DNA from: a virus
Direction: 5' to 3' (one strand)
IMG/VR virus record: IMGVR_UViG_3300046804_001768
Location: 1 to 58,980 of that record
DNA: 58,980 nt
Positions 9,060 to 16,990 of this stretch are shown here, one piece after another. How positions within the stretch are numbered: position 1 is the stretch's first letter; every line of letters begins with the position of its first letter. The translations under genes were made by a program, and so were the position numbers. The notes below the pieces were generated by a model, which did not search any database, was not told where the DNA came from, and worked only from the letters and a program-made list of their open reading frames with translations.

Positions 9060-9302
9060 TTATGCTCCAGGTCTACCGATTTCACCAATCGGTCCTTGAC
9101 TTCCAGATGGTCCTTGTGGACCTTGACTGCCTGATTGTTGAACACAAACCCCAGACGGACCTTGTGACCCACTTGGTCCTTGAACTGCATATGAAGCAGA
9201 CATAGCCGTGATATAATGTTGGGTATCATTTGTATATGCGGCGAATGATGCGGTAGCTGGAAAATACGTTTGTGACCCAGACCCAAATGGATAGTATCTC
9301 AT
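9060..9302 (-). CDS. Mini-collagen protein 1
   Basis: 80 residues. Head MRYYPFGSGSQTYFPATASF, then an Ala/Ser-rich helix-like region (ITAMSASYAVQ) and a collagen-like C-terminus (GPSGSQGPSG, GSQGPQGPSGSQGPIG, ending GRPGA) broken once by VCVQQS. It lacks the long Cys-rich tail of the two downstream paralogues and has only one cysteine. The three genes are separated by 3 bases each and look like a tandem family. Another ORF in a second frame overlaps (9053-9286) but lacks collagen periodicity and is not considered real. Confidence 0.7.
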   Translation of the reverse strand: MRYYPFGSGSQTYFPATASFAAYTNDTQHYITAMSASYAVQGPSGSQGPSGVCVQQSGSQGPQGPSGSQGPIGEIGRPGA

Positions 9303-9303
9303 A

Positions 9304-10074
9304 TTAAGTCTCTAATGGGTAAATGTAAAGTGATGCGGTAACTGGTGCATCTGCCCCCGTGGTATTCTGTACAATATATGAGTAGGTATTAGTTCCAACA
9401 TAAGAACTATTCAAATTGTATGCTTCTAGTATCGGGGACATCTTATATCCATACGAAGCACTATCAACTAACATATCAACAATTAATTTTGAATTATCTT
9501 CTGGTAACGTACCGATTGCTCGTACCTTTTCATTGAGAGGAATGCCAGAATCTACCGAGTATAATCGGATTCGACTGAGAGTATTTGCACTAGCGCTCAT
9601 AATAATGAACGCCTTTGGCGCGGTAAATGTCCCTTCGTGAATAACACTATTTGCTAATGCATATTGCTGAATGGTAATGGTTTGTCGGTCAGTAAATTGT
9701 TCAATCGGATAGTACGTGAATGTGACATTTGTACCACCGGACCCACTTATATTATACCACGTTTGACCACCAACAAATGTTGACCCCAATACTGGTGGGT
9801 CTAGAGTTAAACTCAAATCATTATCTAATGTTGCATCAAAAGTTAACCCCACAGAGGCACTGATATTTAATGATGCACTAGGGCGAAGGTCATCAATCGC
9901 AACACTTGCACTATCCGAGTAGAGTCTAACTCGACACGGATTATTTGCTGTCACCCCAAGTAGAACGTAACTTGGACCTAACGTTGTAGTACTTGATGAA
10001 GGTGGACTGTTGGTTAATGTTACCGTTTGACGGGTAAACAACGCCCCACTTTGAATTTGTTCTAATAAACCCAT
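9304..10074 (-). CDS. Virion-type protein made of two related beta domains
   Basis: 256 residues. Two halves of about 125 residues repeat the same plan: RQTVTLTNSPP ... YVLLGVTANNPCRVRLYSDS ... and RQTITIQQYALA ... AFIIMSASANTLSRIRLYSV, each followed by a hydrophobic strand pattern. It looks like an internal duplication of a beta-sandwich, common in fibre or collar proteins. It is transcribed between the hydroxylase and the mini-collagens, with SD AGGA and a TATTTATA box 27 bases before the start, so the mini-collagen block may form its own unit. The true function is unknown; an adaptor holding mini-collagens to the virion is possible. Confidence 0.65.
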   Translation of the reverse strand: MGLLEQIQSGALFTRQTVTLTNSPPSSSTTTLGPSYVLLGVTANNPCRVRLYSDSASVAIDDLRPSASLNISASVGLTFDATLDNDLSLTLDPPVLGSTFVGGQTWYNISGSGGTNVTFTYYPIEQFTDRQTITIQQYALANSVIHEGTFTAPKAFIIMSASANTLSRIRLYSVDSGIPLNEKVRAIGTLPEDNSKLIVDMLVDSASYGYKMSPILEAYNLNSSYVGTNTYSYIVQNTTGADAPVTASLYIYPLET

Positions 10075-10100
10075 GTGGTTTTCCTATAGAATGGTACCAC

Positions 10101-10108
10101 TATAAATA
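10101..10108 (-). promoter_or_regulatory. TATTTATA box (candidate late promoter)
   Basis: Coding strand GATATTTATAGTGG, 27 bases before the 9304-10074 gene; would start a transcript for this protein and the three mini-collagens. Confidence 0.4.
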
Positions 10109-10135
10109 TCTAATCTACCTAATAATATACAAATT

Positions 10136-10723
10136 TTACCGATAATGGTCACCACCAAGCCACAATACGAACGACCGACGAACCCCTTGGGTTACAGGGG
10201 TAACTCTATGCATCATATAAGACGGGAAAATAACTACATTTCCACGGCCTCTAGGAGCTATATCTGCGGAGTCACCACCTTTCCAAATCTCTAAGTCTCC
10301 ACCTTTATAATCATCGGTATCCGATAATTGTACGGTAATAGACACTTTTCGAATGGATAGTCCGCCTGGTCCTATATCTTGATGCCACCCATAGTGACCA
10401 GCAGCAGAAGCATGGTATTCTGTATACTGAATCATTTCCGGTGCCGAATATAATTCAAAATTCCACAATATGTCATTTGCTTCTACCGCCATATTGAGTA
10501 ACTTGGTGTATAACCAGTCCCATTTATCTACTTGTGGTATCCATTTAATTGACGATGACCGAATCGATTTATCGTTTCCCGCTGTCGTTGCTTCGTGAAA
10601 CGGTAATTCTGCTACGTCATTATAAATTTTGTTAAGTTCTTCGCTTGAGAATCCTTGATTAAACCAATAATAATTCTGAGGGTCTGGTACGTGTTTTCTT
10701 GGAAATACATAATGTTTTTGCAT
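10136..10723 (-). CDS. 2-oxoglutarate/Fe(II)-dependent oxygenase, prolyl-4-hydroxylase-like
   Basis: 195 residues with a complete double-stranded beta-helix signature: iron ligands H114-x-D116 (WHQDIG) and H172 (YMMHRVTPV), with R182/R183 (VRRSFVLWL) to bind 2-oxoglutarate. G-x-L-E-I-W and GNVVIFPS match the PKHD/PiuC side of the prolyl-hydroxylase superfamily, which uses O2 and 2-oxoglutarate to hydroxylate a side chain. Substrate cannot be read from sequence. Such oxygenases are known in T4-like cyanophages. Here it lies between two glycosyltransferase genes and the mini-collagens, so hydroxylation of proline in G-P-X triplets is a reasonable inference. SD is TAGGAG. Confidence 0.85.
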   Translation of the reverse strand: MQKHYVFPRKHVPDPQNYYWFNQGFSSEELNKIYNDVAELPFHEATTAGNDKSIRSSSIKWIPQVDKWDWLYTKLLNMAVEANDILWNFELYSAPEMIQYTEYHASAAGHYGWHQDIGPGGLSIRKVSITVQLSDTDDYKGGDLEIWKGGDSADIAPRGRGNVVIFPSYMMHRVTPVTQGVRRSFVLWLGGDHYR

Positions 10724-10745
10724 ACTACTCTCCTATTCAAATTTA

Positions 10746-13700
10746 TTACCACGTTTTCACGGTTCTGTCTAATAAAGAATACCCATCTGCTTGTCTACTA
10801 TATACCTTGTTGGTAGTATATCTCAATTGCGGATGGTGACAGAAGATATGGTTGAACCACAGGTCACCCACATCCCATTCACAATCTTGAATCCGTGCGG
10901 TCCACCAATTTTTATGACGATTTGCTACTAGATAACAATGAGCAAGGTCTTGGTGGTGTGCTGTTTTACTGAATAATCCATCGACGGTATCTTTTGCTCC
11001 CGAGGGGTTGTTAGCGAAAGAAATATGATATACATTGTCTCGTTCAGAAATAAAACATGCTTTGTGTACGATATTTACGAATTCTTCTACCCCAACACTC
11101 AGATAGGCGTCTGCCTCAAAAATGAGTGTATAATCGTAATTAATATCATCCATACTTGCAACCGCATTTCTATGAGCGAGATAACATCCGTAATGTCTTC
11201 CTGTTATCTTCCCCAATCCCTTGTTATTTTGAAATTCTCCCGGCGTACTATCAATATCATCCGGTCGTCTGCACATTTCTTTTGGTGGTAATCCTTCATA
11301 AACTTCGTTGACGATTGGTTGATAGTCCATCCCATACTTTTGTAATTGCTTAATCGATTCTGCACTTACAATTTCTCGTAAATCATCTGGACGAGTCAAC
11401 ATATGTTTGATTTGGATACGTGGCTTTCTTCTGATGAATGAGTACCCCTTTCTCTCAAACTGTCCGTAGAAAAACTCATCTGCGGCTCGGGTGACCCCTT
11501 CAAATACGGTATAATCATCACCACTAATAATACCACCAGCCTTTACCTTGTTATACCATGTGAGTAAGTCATCCATCAATGCGTCATACGAATGTCCTGC
11601 GTCAATCATAATAAAATCAATACTATTATTAGCGAATTGATTTGCAGCATTTCGTGAGGTGTCCTTAATCAAATTAAATGTTCTATGATTATTTGACTTG
11701 ACCGTATTCTTGATAAACTCAGGAAAGATGTCCCCGCCATATCCACTTACGACTTCTTGATGTGACTGTTCATCGTCGGTTCCTTTCCACGTATCAATGG
11801 TAGTAAACTGTATCGGTTTCTTTGAGTCCGTAATTCTCCGTGCCATATGGTTAGTTGATTTTCCTAACCATGCCCCAATCTCAACAAAAGTTTCTCCACC
11901 AACAGCGGAGTCCACTACGTCATTATATAATTCCTCATAGGAAAACCACCCAGGAATATCGGAGTCGGTCTTATTGAAAAACTTTTCCAATTCGTCGATT
12001 ACCGTTTGTCCCGTGATATTTTTTGAACATTCATAGTGTCGAGGAGTATTCTTGTGGTCGGGGCACCAATGCCAGTCTCCAGCATCCAATCGTACTCTGT
12101 TAAAACATCCACTACAGCTTCCCTTTGGAGCAGTGATACGGATGCACTCCTGCATTTCTGATATTGGGTCGGAGAACCCACTGATAATCATTGTTGGAAC
12201 ATTTAATGCCCAACTTACCCAACTCAATCCACTTCCTAATCCAATAAACAATACGGACTTCTTCAATTCTTCCATTACACTTTCTAGTGAAGATGCGGGA
12301 TGATGTTCTATCCCCTTCGGATGAGAATTGCCCATATATCCATCGTGTTCGTTTGACAATAACTTTACGGTATATCCCTTGGACTTCAGATAATCTACAA
12401 CTTCCTGCCACCCCGTAGGATTGTTCCAGTATTTAGCCTGGGTGGTAGAATGGAATCCAATAGTGACCAAATTAGAATCTTTTTGTACTTGTGGTTGCTT
12501 GACCAAAGGACGTATTTCTCTATAGGGTAATCCTAAGATATCCGACGAAATCTGTTGTAACGGTTTTACCAACGGATTTGAAGGATGTAAATTGTAATCT
12601 AACTGATTATGTTCTGTATAGAACAATCCGATGCGATACAATGCCGCTAATTCATGTACCACTTCCGATGGTTCTACGAATTGAATTTCTGGATATTGTT
12701 CAGTGAATAACTTATTAAAGAACGTCGAGCAGATAAGTGTACAGTTATGCTTTTTTCTAAATTCTTCGGCGTATGGAATCCACGCCAACGTGTCTCCCAA
12801 CGACTTTGATTCTAGACTTATGTATACTCGTTGCCATGCCAGATTCAAATCATGCGTGTACGTGTACGATGAATTGATATCTTGTATCTCGACTCTCCAA
12901 TCTACGAAATATTTCTTAGATGGTTTTACCCAACTATTATTGTTTACTGTCGTTTCATATACGACTTCGTTGGTAGACTTATCGATACACTTAATATTGT
13001 ATTGTGTTACCGGACCACCAACGATTTCCACAAATAATCCGTCTACATTATGAATTTTAACCACAGGCGTTCCTACCCTTGGGGTTTTGACAGTTTTCTT
13101 GTAGTGTTTGATTAATTGTTCTTTCATAGTTGCCGACCTATCTGCTTCGTAAATAGTGAGAAATTCTTTTGCTTGATTACTCCAACTCAACTGTTCTGCT
13201 TGTTGTCGTGCAGTCGTGCTATATTCATCATAGTTACTAATAATACGTTCAATACCGGCGGTGACCTCATCAACGTCCCGAGTAACAATAATCATCCCAT
13301 TTAATGAATTATTGGGTTCAAACGTTCCTACTACGGGTAACCCACATGCCATTGCTTCAGTTAATGTCAAGTTTGGGTGACCCGCTTCAAGTTCCGAAGG
13401 ATGTAGGAATATTGTATGCGTGTGATATGCCTCTAACAGTTCTTCTTCTGACAAATCATATCGAATCGTCAACTTATCATACTCTACTGGATTATTATCA
13501 AAATATAATTGATTGTTTTTCGGACCAGCGACCGTAATCGGTAATCCTAGTCGTTTTGCTGCTGCGATAGCAATACCAAACCCCTTTCTATCTTCTGATG
13601 GATTGTGTTGGTATCCGTTGTTCGCAACACACAATAACCGATGTTCTGTCGGTTTAACTGTCGGTGGTGCAAAGTAATCTGTATTTACTCCATACGGCGA

Positions 13701-14063
13701 GTATTCTGGAACTCCTTCGAAATAGTCCACCAAATACTTTCCACCAACAAATGTTCTGATAGAGTTTTTCATCGCAGTCATATTTGTCTTGAAGATATGA
13801 TAATCTTTTCCATACAAATATGCATGGTGGTCACTCATTGTAAAATAATACGGGATACCTCGTTCGTGTGCTAGATTTGCTAAATTCCCAACGTGAATGT
13901 GTACGATATCCTCGTCACCCGTGAGTTCGTCTAAATAGACAATCTTAGAATCGTGACCTTCTTTGAGAAAATTACAATGCAGTTCCCATATTAATTTTTC
14001 AATAGCTCCCCATCCTTTTGGTGGAATCGGGAGGATGCCGGGTGTGACTTGGGCAATCTTCAT
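10746..14063 (-). CDS. Four-domain glycosyltransferase: GT4 - TibC/BAHT-type O-heptosyltransferase - methyltransferase - GT25-like
   Basis: 1105 residues. Residues 1-305: GT4 retaining glycosyltransferase, with the E-x7-E region HPSELEAGHPNLTLTEAMAC. Residues about 330-700: strongly like the autotransporter O-heptosyltransferase (TibC/BAHT) family, with SLGDTLAW (421-428), AKYWNNPTGWQEV, GLGSGLSWVSWAL and four cysteines C650, C653, C667, C679 in the CSGC-WCPDH-EC pattern that binds iron in that family. Those enzymes put heptose from ADP-heptose on Ser of repeat proteins. Residues about 715-870: class I SAM methyltransferase (FVEIGAWLGKST, FIMIDAGHSYDA). Residues about 885-1105: GT25-like, GRHYGCYLAHRNAV and LIFEADAYL (D-x-D-like motif degenerate as EAD); GT25 includes collagen galactosyltransferases and LPS enzymes. 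Start overlaps the upstream gene by 4 bases. Likely substrate: virion fibre proteins; host glycan is the alternative. Confidence 0.85.
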   Translation of the reverse strand: MKIAQVTPGILPIPPKGWGAIEKLIWELHCNFLKEGHDSKIVYLDELTGDEDIVHIHVGNLANLAHERGIPYYFTMSDHHAYLYGKDYHIFKTNMTAMKNSIRTFVGGKYLVDYFEGVPEYSPYGVNTDYFAPPTVKPTEHRLLCVANNGYQHNPSEDRKGFGIAIAAAKRLGLPITVAGPKNNQLYFDNNPVEYDKLTIRYDLSEEELLEAYHTHTIFLHPSELEAGHPNLTLTEAMACGLPVVGTFEPNNSLNGMIIVTRDVDEVTAGIERIISNYDEYSTTARQQAEQLSWSNQAKEFLTIYEADRSATMKEQLIKHYKKTVKTPRVGTPVVKIHNVDGLFVEIVGGPVTQYNIKCIDKSTNEVVYETTVNNNSWVKPSKKYFVDWRVEIQDINSSYTYTHDLNLAWQRVYISLESKSLGDTLAWIPYAEEFRKKHNCTLICSTFFNKLFTEQYPEIQFVEPSEVVHELAALYRIGLFYTEHNQLDYNLHPSNPLVKPLQQISSDILGLPYREIRPLVKQPQVQKDSNLVTIGFHSTTQAKYWNNPTGWQEVVDYLKSKGYTVKLLSNEHDGYMGNSHPKGIEHHPASSLESVMEELKKSVLFIGLGSGLSWVSWALNVPTMIISGFSDPISEMQECIRITAPKGSCSGCFNRVRLDAGDWHWCPDHKNTPRHYECSKNITGQTVIDELEKFFNKTDSDIPGWFSYEELYNDVVDSAVGGETFVEIGAWLGKSTNHMARRITDSKKPIQFTTIDTWKGTDDEQSHQEVVSGYGGDIFPEFIKNTVKSNNHRTFNLIKDTSRNAANQFANNSIDFIMIDAGHSYDALMDDLLTWYNKVKAGGIISGDDYTVFEGVTRAADEFFYGQFERKGYSFIRRKPRIQIKHMLTRPDDLREIVSAESIKQLQKYGMDYQPIVNEVYEGLPPKEMCRRPDDIDSTPGEFQNNKGLGKITGRHYGCYLAHRNAVASMDDINYDYTLIFEADAYLSVGVEEFVNIVHKACFISERDNVYHISFANNPSGAKDTVDGLFSKTAHHQDLAHCYLVANRHKNWWTARIQDCEWDVGDLWFNHIFCHHPQLRYTTNKVYSRQADGYSLLDRTVKTW

Positions 14064-16030
14064 ACACGTACCTTTGTAGCGTATAAGACTTCACTTACAT
14101 CTACTAACTTACCTGGGTTTGGATTGATTTCTTCCACGATATACCCCAACGTGCTTAATCGGTTCTTGAGCTTATCGAACCGTTGCTTATAACCTTCTTC
14201 AAAGAAATGACATTCAACCATCAAATGGTTGATATGTGAGAATACTTCATCCTTTGCTTGGAACAGAATTTCATATTCTGCTCCTTCGATGTCAATTTTG
14301 ATTAAATCGATTGTGCCGTAGGTGTTTACCAATTGTTCTAATGTAATCGTGTCTACGGTTAATGTGTTATCACTTTGTAATCCCGCACCGTGCCCCACGA
14401 TACGGTCGGGGGATAGGGTGGTACTGACTACTGGGTTTTCGGTAAACTGATAGAAGGTAATCGGGTCTTCCGAATAGTGTAATGCCTTTGGAATAATCGT
14501 TACGTTCTTAGTCCGCTTGAAGTTGCGTTGTAAGTCCTTTAAAGCAATACTATCACATTCAACCGCAACAACTTCTTGGGCATATCCTCTACTTAACATA
14601 TATTCAGTAAATACCCCGGCGTTCGCTCCTACATCCACCACCAACCCGTATTGATGGTCAGTGCATCTACTAAACTTTCCTTGTACAAAGAATTCTACAT
14701 AATTTAACCGATATGGTATAAAATTACTTAATGATACTGTGGGAACATTAACGAATTTATGAAAGAACGGCTGTTCGAATATCTGCTCTTCCGTGTCTTT
14801 TCTGTAAATACAGAACTTAATCCCTGTGAAATGCGGGTCATGTTCGTATGAGTGATGATGTTTACTAATCGGCAACATCCAGTAATTTACCCCAGCAACA
14901 ATAGAATCTAAATTACTTGCCCACAGTACGGCATCTGACTTATATTCTTTAATGCTGACAATAACCGGGAAGTCTACTTGCTTCTGGCATGAATAATATA
15001 CTTTTTGTTCTTCTAAATTCCACTCTACTGAAAATCCGTAATCCATTTTGAAACTCCGTGTATTCGGTATATTAAGTACATCTAAAATCTTTCCTGCGTT
15101 TTCCTCTATATTATCATTCAAGTAATTGATGGTGGGATATTTGTTGAAATAATTGAGATATACTGGAAGGTTATATATCAATGATGGTGCTTTCCAACTC
15201 AATGCTTCACGAATGACCAACGGCATCGTTTCGTGGTCCGTATTGTGTCCCCGTGATGTAAAGAGAAATAAGTCTGCTGCTTCGTAAAACTTATCTACAT
15301 CATCTCGTTCATTCCACCACTTACAATTGGGTGGAAAATGTTTCATTAATGGACCCCAATAATACTCAAAGTTTTCCGCTTGGTTCCCCAAGAAATGAAA
15401 CTGGATTGGGTAGTCTTTCAACATCTTTGCATATTCAATCACTTCCGCTTGATTCTTCCGTGGGGTGAATAGTCCGACATTGATTACGTGCTTAAGATTG
15501 GGGTCTAATCCCAACTCTTGTAATGCTTCTTCCCGTGTCTTTGTTCTGATTTTATTTTCAATCGGATATTCTACAACCGCACACGGAACTCCCAAGGGCC
15601 GATATCGGTTCTCTTGGTATTTACTGACCATTAAAAACTTGTCAGGAAGGTATATCTTTTGTGTCGTATCAAAACTTGAGTCGTGGGAAGTTTCGATTAA
15701 TTTATACGACCGGTCTATATGATATAATTTTTGTGCAACATCATGTGACATAAACAGTTCAGGAATTTCCTGAATATGAATAATGTCTGGTTGCAGTTGT
15801 TCGATGACTGTAAATAATTGATGTTTATCTTCTGGAAGCGTAATCAGTCTGTCACCTAATAGGTTAACTACCCGATTACGTTGGATGACCAGCACTCCTC
15901 CCGTAACATTTTCCCATTCAATGCAGTATACATCGAAGTCATCAACTAATGACTCCATTTGCTTGAACAAATATTGTGGAAGGCCGCCCGTTGAGAGATG
16001 GGGAGCAATAAATAATATTTTTTCTTTCAT
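14060..16030 (-). CDS. Bifunctional GT4 glycosyltransferase - FkbM-type methyltransferase
   Basis: 656 residues. Residues 1-325 are a GT4 family glycosyltransferase: APHLSTGGLPQYLFK opening, NVGLFTPRKNQ sugar-nucleotide region, and E-x7-E-like HETMPLVIREAL. Residues about 330-455 form a beta-rich linker. Residues about 460-650 are an FkbM-type SAM methyltransferase: VDVGANAGVFTEY (465-), VAVECD, and IKIDIEGAEYEIL (577-), the family that O-methylates sugars. Together with the next gene (4-base ATGA overlap) it supplies at least three glycosyltransferases and two methyltransferases, enough to build a methylated oligosaccharide. Upstream are SD AAGGG, a TATTTATA box and a TTGACA element. The acceptor is not known. 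Confidence 0.85.
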   Translation of the reverse strand: MKEKILFIAPHLSTGGLPQYLFKQMESLVDDFDVYCIEWENVTGGVLVIQRNRVVNLLGDRLITLPEDKHQLFTVIEQLQPDIIHIQEIPELFMSHDVAQKLYHIDRSYKLIETSHDSSFDTTQKIYLPDKFLMVSKYQENRYRPLGVPCAVVEYPIENKIRTKTREEALQELGLDPNLKHVINVGLFTPRKNQAEVIEYAKMLKDYPIQFHFLGNQAENFEYYWGPLMKHFPPNCKWWNERDDVDKFYEAADLFLFTSRGHNTDHETMPLVIREALSWKAPSLIYNLPVYLNYFNKYPTINYLNDNIEENAGKILDVLNIPNTRSFKMDYGFSVEWNLEEQKVYYSCQKQVDFPVIVSIKEYKSDAVLWASNLDSIVAGVNYWMLPISKHHHSYEHDPHFTGIKFCIYRKDTEEQIFEQPFFHKFVNVPTVSLSNFIPYRLNYVEFFVQGKFSRCTDHQYGLVVDVGANAGVFTEYMLSRGYAQEVVAVECDSIALKDLQRNFKRTKNVTIIPKALHYSEDPITFYQFTENPVVSTTLSPDRIVGHGAGLQSDNTLTVDTITLEQLVNTYGTIDLIKIDIEGAEYEILFQAKDEVFSHINHLMVECHFFEEGYKQRFDKLKNRLSTLGYIVEEINPNPGKLVDVSEVLYATKVRV

Positions 16031-16053
16031 ATGTAACCCTTATATTATACTAT

Positions 16054-16082
16054 AACTTATCTATAAATAGATGATTTGTCAA
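16054..16082 (-). promoter_or_regulatory. TTGACA element before glycosyltransferase operon
   Basis: CCCCTTGACAAAT on the minus strand, with TTGACA at 16077-16082; a weak TAAGTT lies 17 bases on. The same 13 bases occur at the helicase unit. It also contains a TATTTATA box. Confidence 0.4.
16062..16069 (-). promoter_or_regulatory. TATTTATA box (candidate late promoter)
   Basis: Coding strand CTATTTATAG, 32 bases before the glycosyltransferase-FkbM gene, close to a TTGACA element; possible dual control. Confidence 0.4.
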
Positions 16083-16092
16083 GGGGAAATAC

Positions 16093-16123
16093 AAAACTAC
16101 CCATCCAACGGACAGGTAGTTTT
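16093..16123. terminator. Bidirectional-type hairpin after 16145 gene
   Basis: Arms AAAACTACC and GGTAGTTTT (9 bp) with a 13-base loop; on the minus strand it is followed by GTATTT. It separates the 16145-16576 gene from the glycosyltransferase unit. Symmetric A/T ends mean it could work in either direction, but no + strand genes are seen. Confidence 0.65.
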
Positions 16124-16144
16124 ATACTAAAATATTCATTTTTA

Positions 16145-16576
16145 TTAAACGAGCTTTAATTCTTGAACTGGTTCATCTTTCATTAGAGGAACCAACGCAT
16201 TTAATATCGCAGGTTCTAATTCCATCGTATCTGGGAATTCTGACAACTTGAATTCTACGTTATGCACTTCAACGGTTTGTAACAAAATGTCATCCATTTC
16301 TTTATTGACAATCGTAATCTTGTCGTTTGGAATTTGAAGGGTGTTCGGAATAGTATTACCATCCTTGTCTACTGCTTCGACCAAATTATCTAAATGGTCA
16401 CGGAGAGCATACTTCAACCGAATTTCCTTCAACGGTCCTTCTACTGCTTTTGCAAATGGTTCGAGACTACGCATAGCGGTAGTGACTCTCCAGGCGAGCT
16501 TGAATGGAAGCTTTTGTTGACCTAATGAACTAAGTGCTTGAACTGCATTTAAAACCTGAACGTTCGTTAACTGCAT
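16145..16576 (-). CDS. Small phage protein of unknown function (possibly DUF1617-like)
   Basis: 143 residues. Opening MQLTNVQVLNAVQALSSLGQ, then KLPFKLAWRVTTAMRSLEPF and EIRLKYALRD recall a family of small phage proteins (DUF1617-type) with the same 'N..ILNA..AL..L...KLP.K..W.I' start; that match is from memory. It is a single-gene unit: a TTGACA/TATACT promoter and SD TGGAGG (GGAGGTTACAA before ATG) precede it, and a hairpin with a T-rich tail follows at 16093-16123. Expression is therefore probably independent of the fibre genes. Confidence 0.6.
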   Translation of the reverse strand: MQLTNVQVLNAVQALSSLGQQKLPFKLAWRVTTAMRSLEPFAKAVEGPLKEIRLKYALRDHLDNLVEAVDKDGNTIPNTLQIPNDKITIVNKEMDDILLQTVEVHNVEFKLSEFPDTMELEPAILNALVPLMKDEPVQELKLV

Positions 16577-16622
16577 TTGTAACCTCCAAATATATTAATT
16601 AATAGGTTGGTATATACCCGTT

Positions 16623-16630
16623 TATAAGTA
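16623..16630 (-). promoter_or_regulatory. TACTTATA box overlapping sigma-70-like promoter
   Basis: Coding strand TATACTTATAAAC, 47 bases before the 16145-16576 gene. Confidence 0.35.
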
Positions 16631-16654
16631 TATAGTTTTTATAAAGTTTGTCAA
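16627..16654 (-). promoter_or_regulatory. Sigma-70-like promoter before 16145-16576 gene
   Basis: TTGACA (16649-16654), 16-base spacer, TATACT (16627-16632) on the minus strand. The perfect -35 and near-perfect -10 suggest expression by unmodified host RNA polymerase, hence early. The -10 overlaps a TACTTATA box (16623-16630). Confidence 0.6.
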
Positions 16655-16675
16655 GTACCCAATAAATATTGTATA

Positions 16676-16987
16676 TTAAATACAGCTTGCTGGGAAATTA
16701 CAATCGTTTACACCGTAACAGAAACACCCATTGTTGTAACACGGAGCTGAGCATGTGTTTGAAAGACATTGACATCCCACCGTAGTTGTAGTCGCACTAT
16801 GATTATATCCGTACCATTCACTCATACTGGCTGGGTTTCCGGACGAAGGATAAAATGGTGAATAGGTATTAATTGCAACATACCCTCCATTTTCTGCTGT
16901 ATCCAGAGAAAACGGTGCTTGACTTGTTACCGTCAATTCTGTACGTATTTGGGACATCGCAATTTGTCCAGACGAAGGTAATACCAT
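16676..16987 (-). CDS. Small Cys-rich fibre/tip protein
   Basis: 103 residues. N-terminal two thirds (LPSSGQIAMSQIRTEL ... PSSGNPASMSEWYGYNHSA) follow a pattern common in phage fibre proteins: 'PSSG.I..SQI..E', and a closing 'SMS.WYGY'. The C-terminal ~30 residues contain eight cysteines (CQC, NTC, APC, GCFC, DC, SC), which suggests a disulphide or metal-stabilised tip. It lies three bases after the small companion of the collagen fibre, at the end of the fibre block. Similar Cys-rich ends occur in the mini-collagens at 8271 and 8661, though the rest of those proteins is different. Confidence 0.65.
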   Translation of the reverse strand: MVLPSSGQIAMSQIRTELTVTSQAPFSLDTAENGGYVAINTYSPFYPSSGNPASMSEWYGYNHSATTTTVGCQCLSNTCSAPCYNNGCFCYGVNDCNFPASCI

Positions 16988-16990
16988 ATA

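Noticed and set aside
9053-9286. Second-frame minus ORF over the first mini-collagen
   Set aside because: Lacks G-X-Y periodicity; the 9060-9302 frame gives a coherent collagen-like protein.
10746-16030. Glycosyltransferases as T4-style DNA glucosyltransferases
   Set aside because: GT4, BAHT-type and GT25-like domains and FkbM methyltransferase do not resemble alpha/beta-glucosyltransferases; no hydroxymethylase gene is seen in the window.
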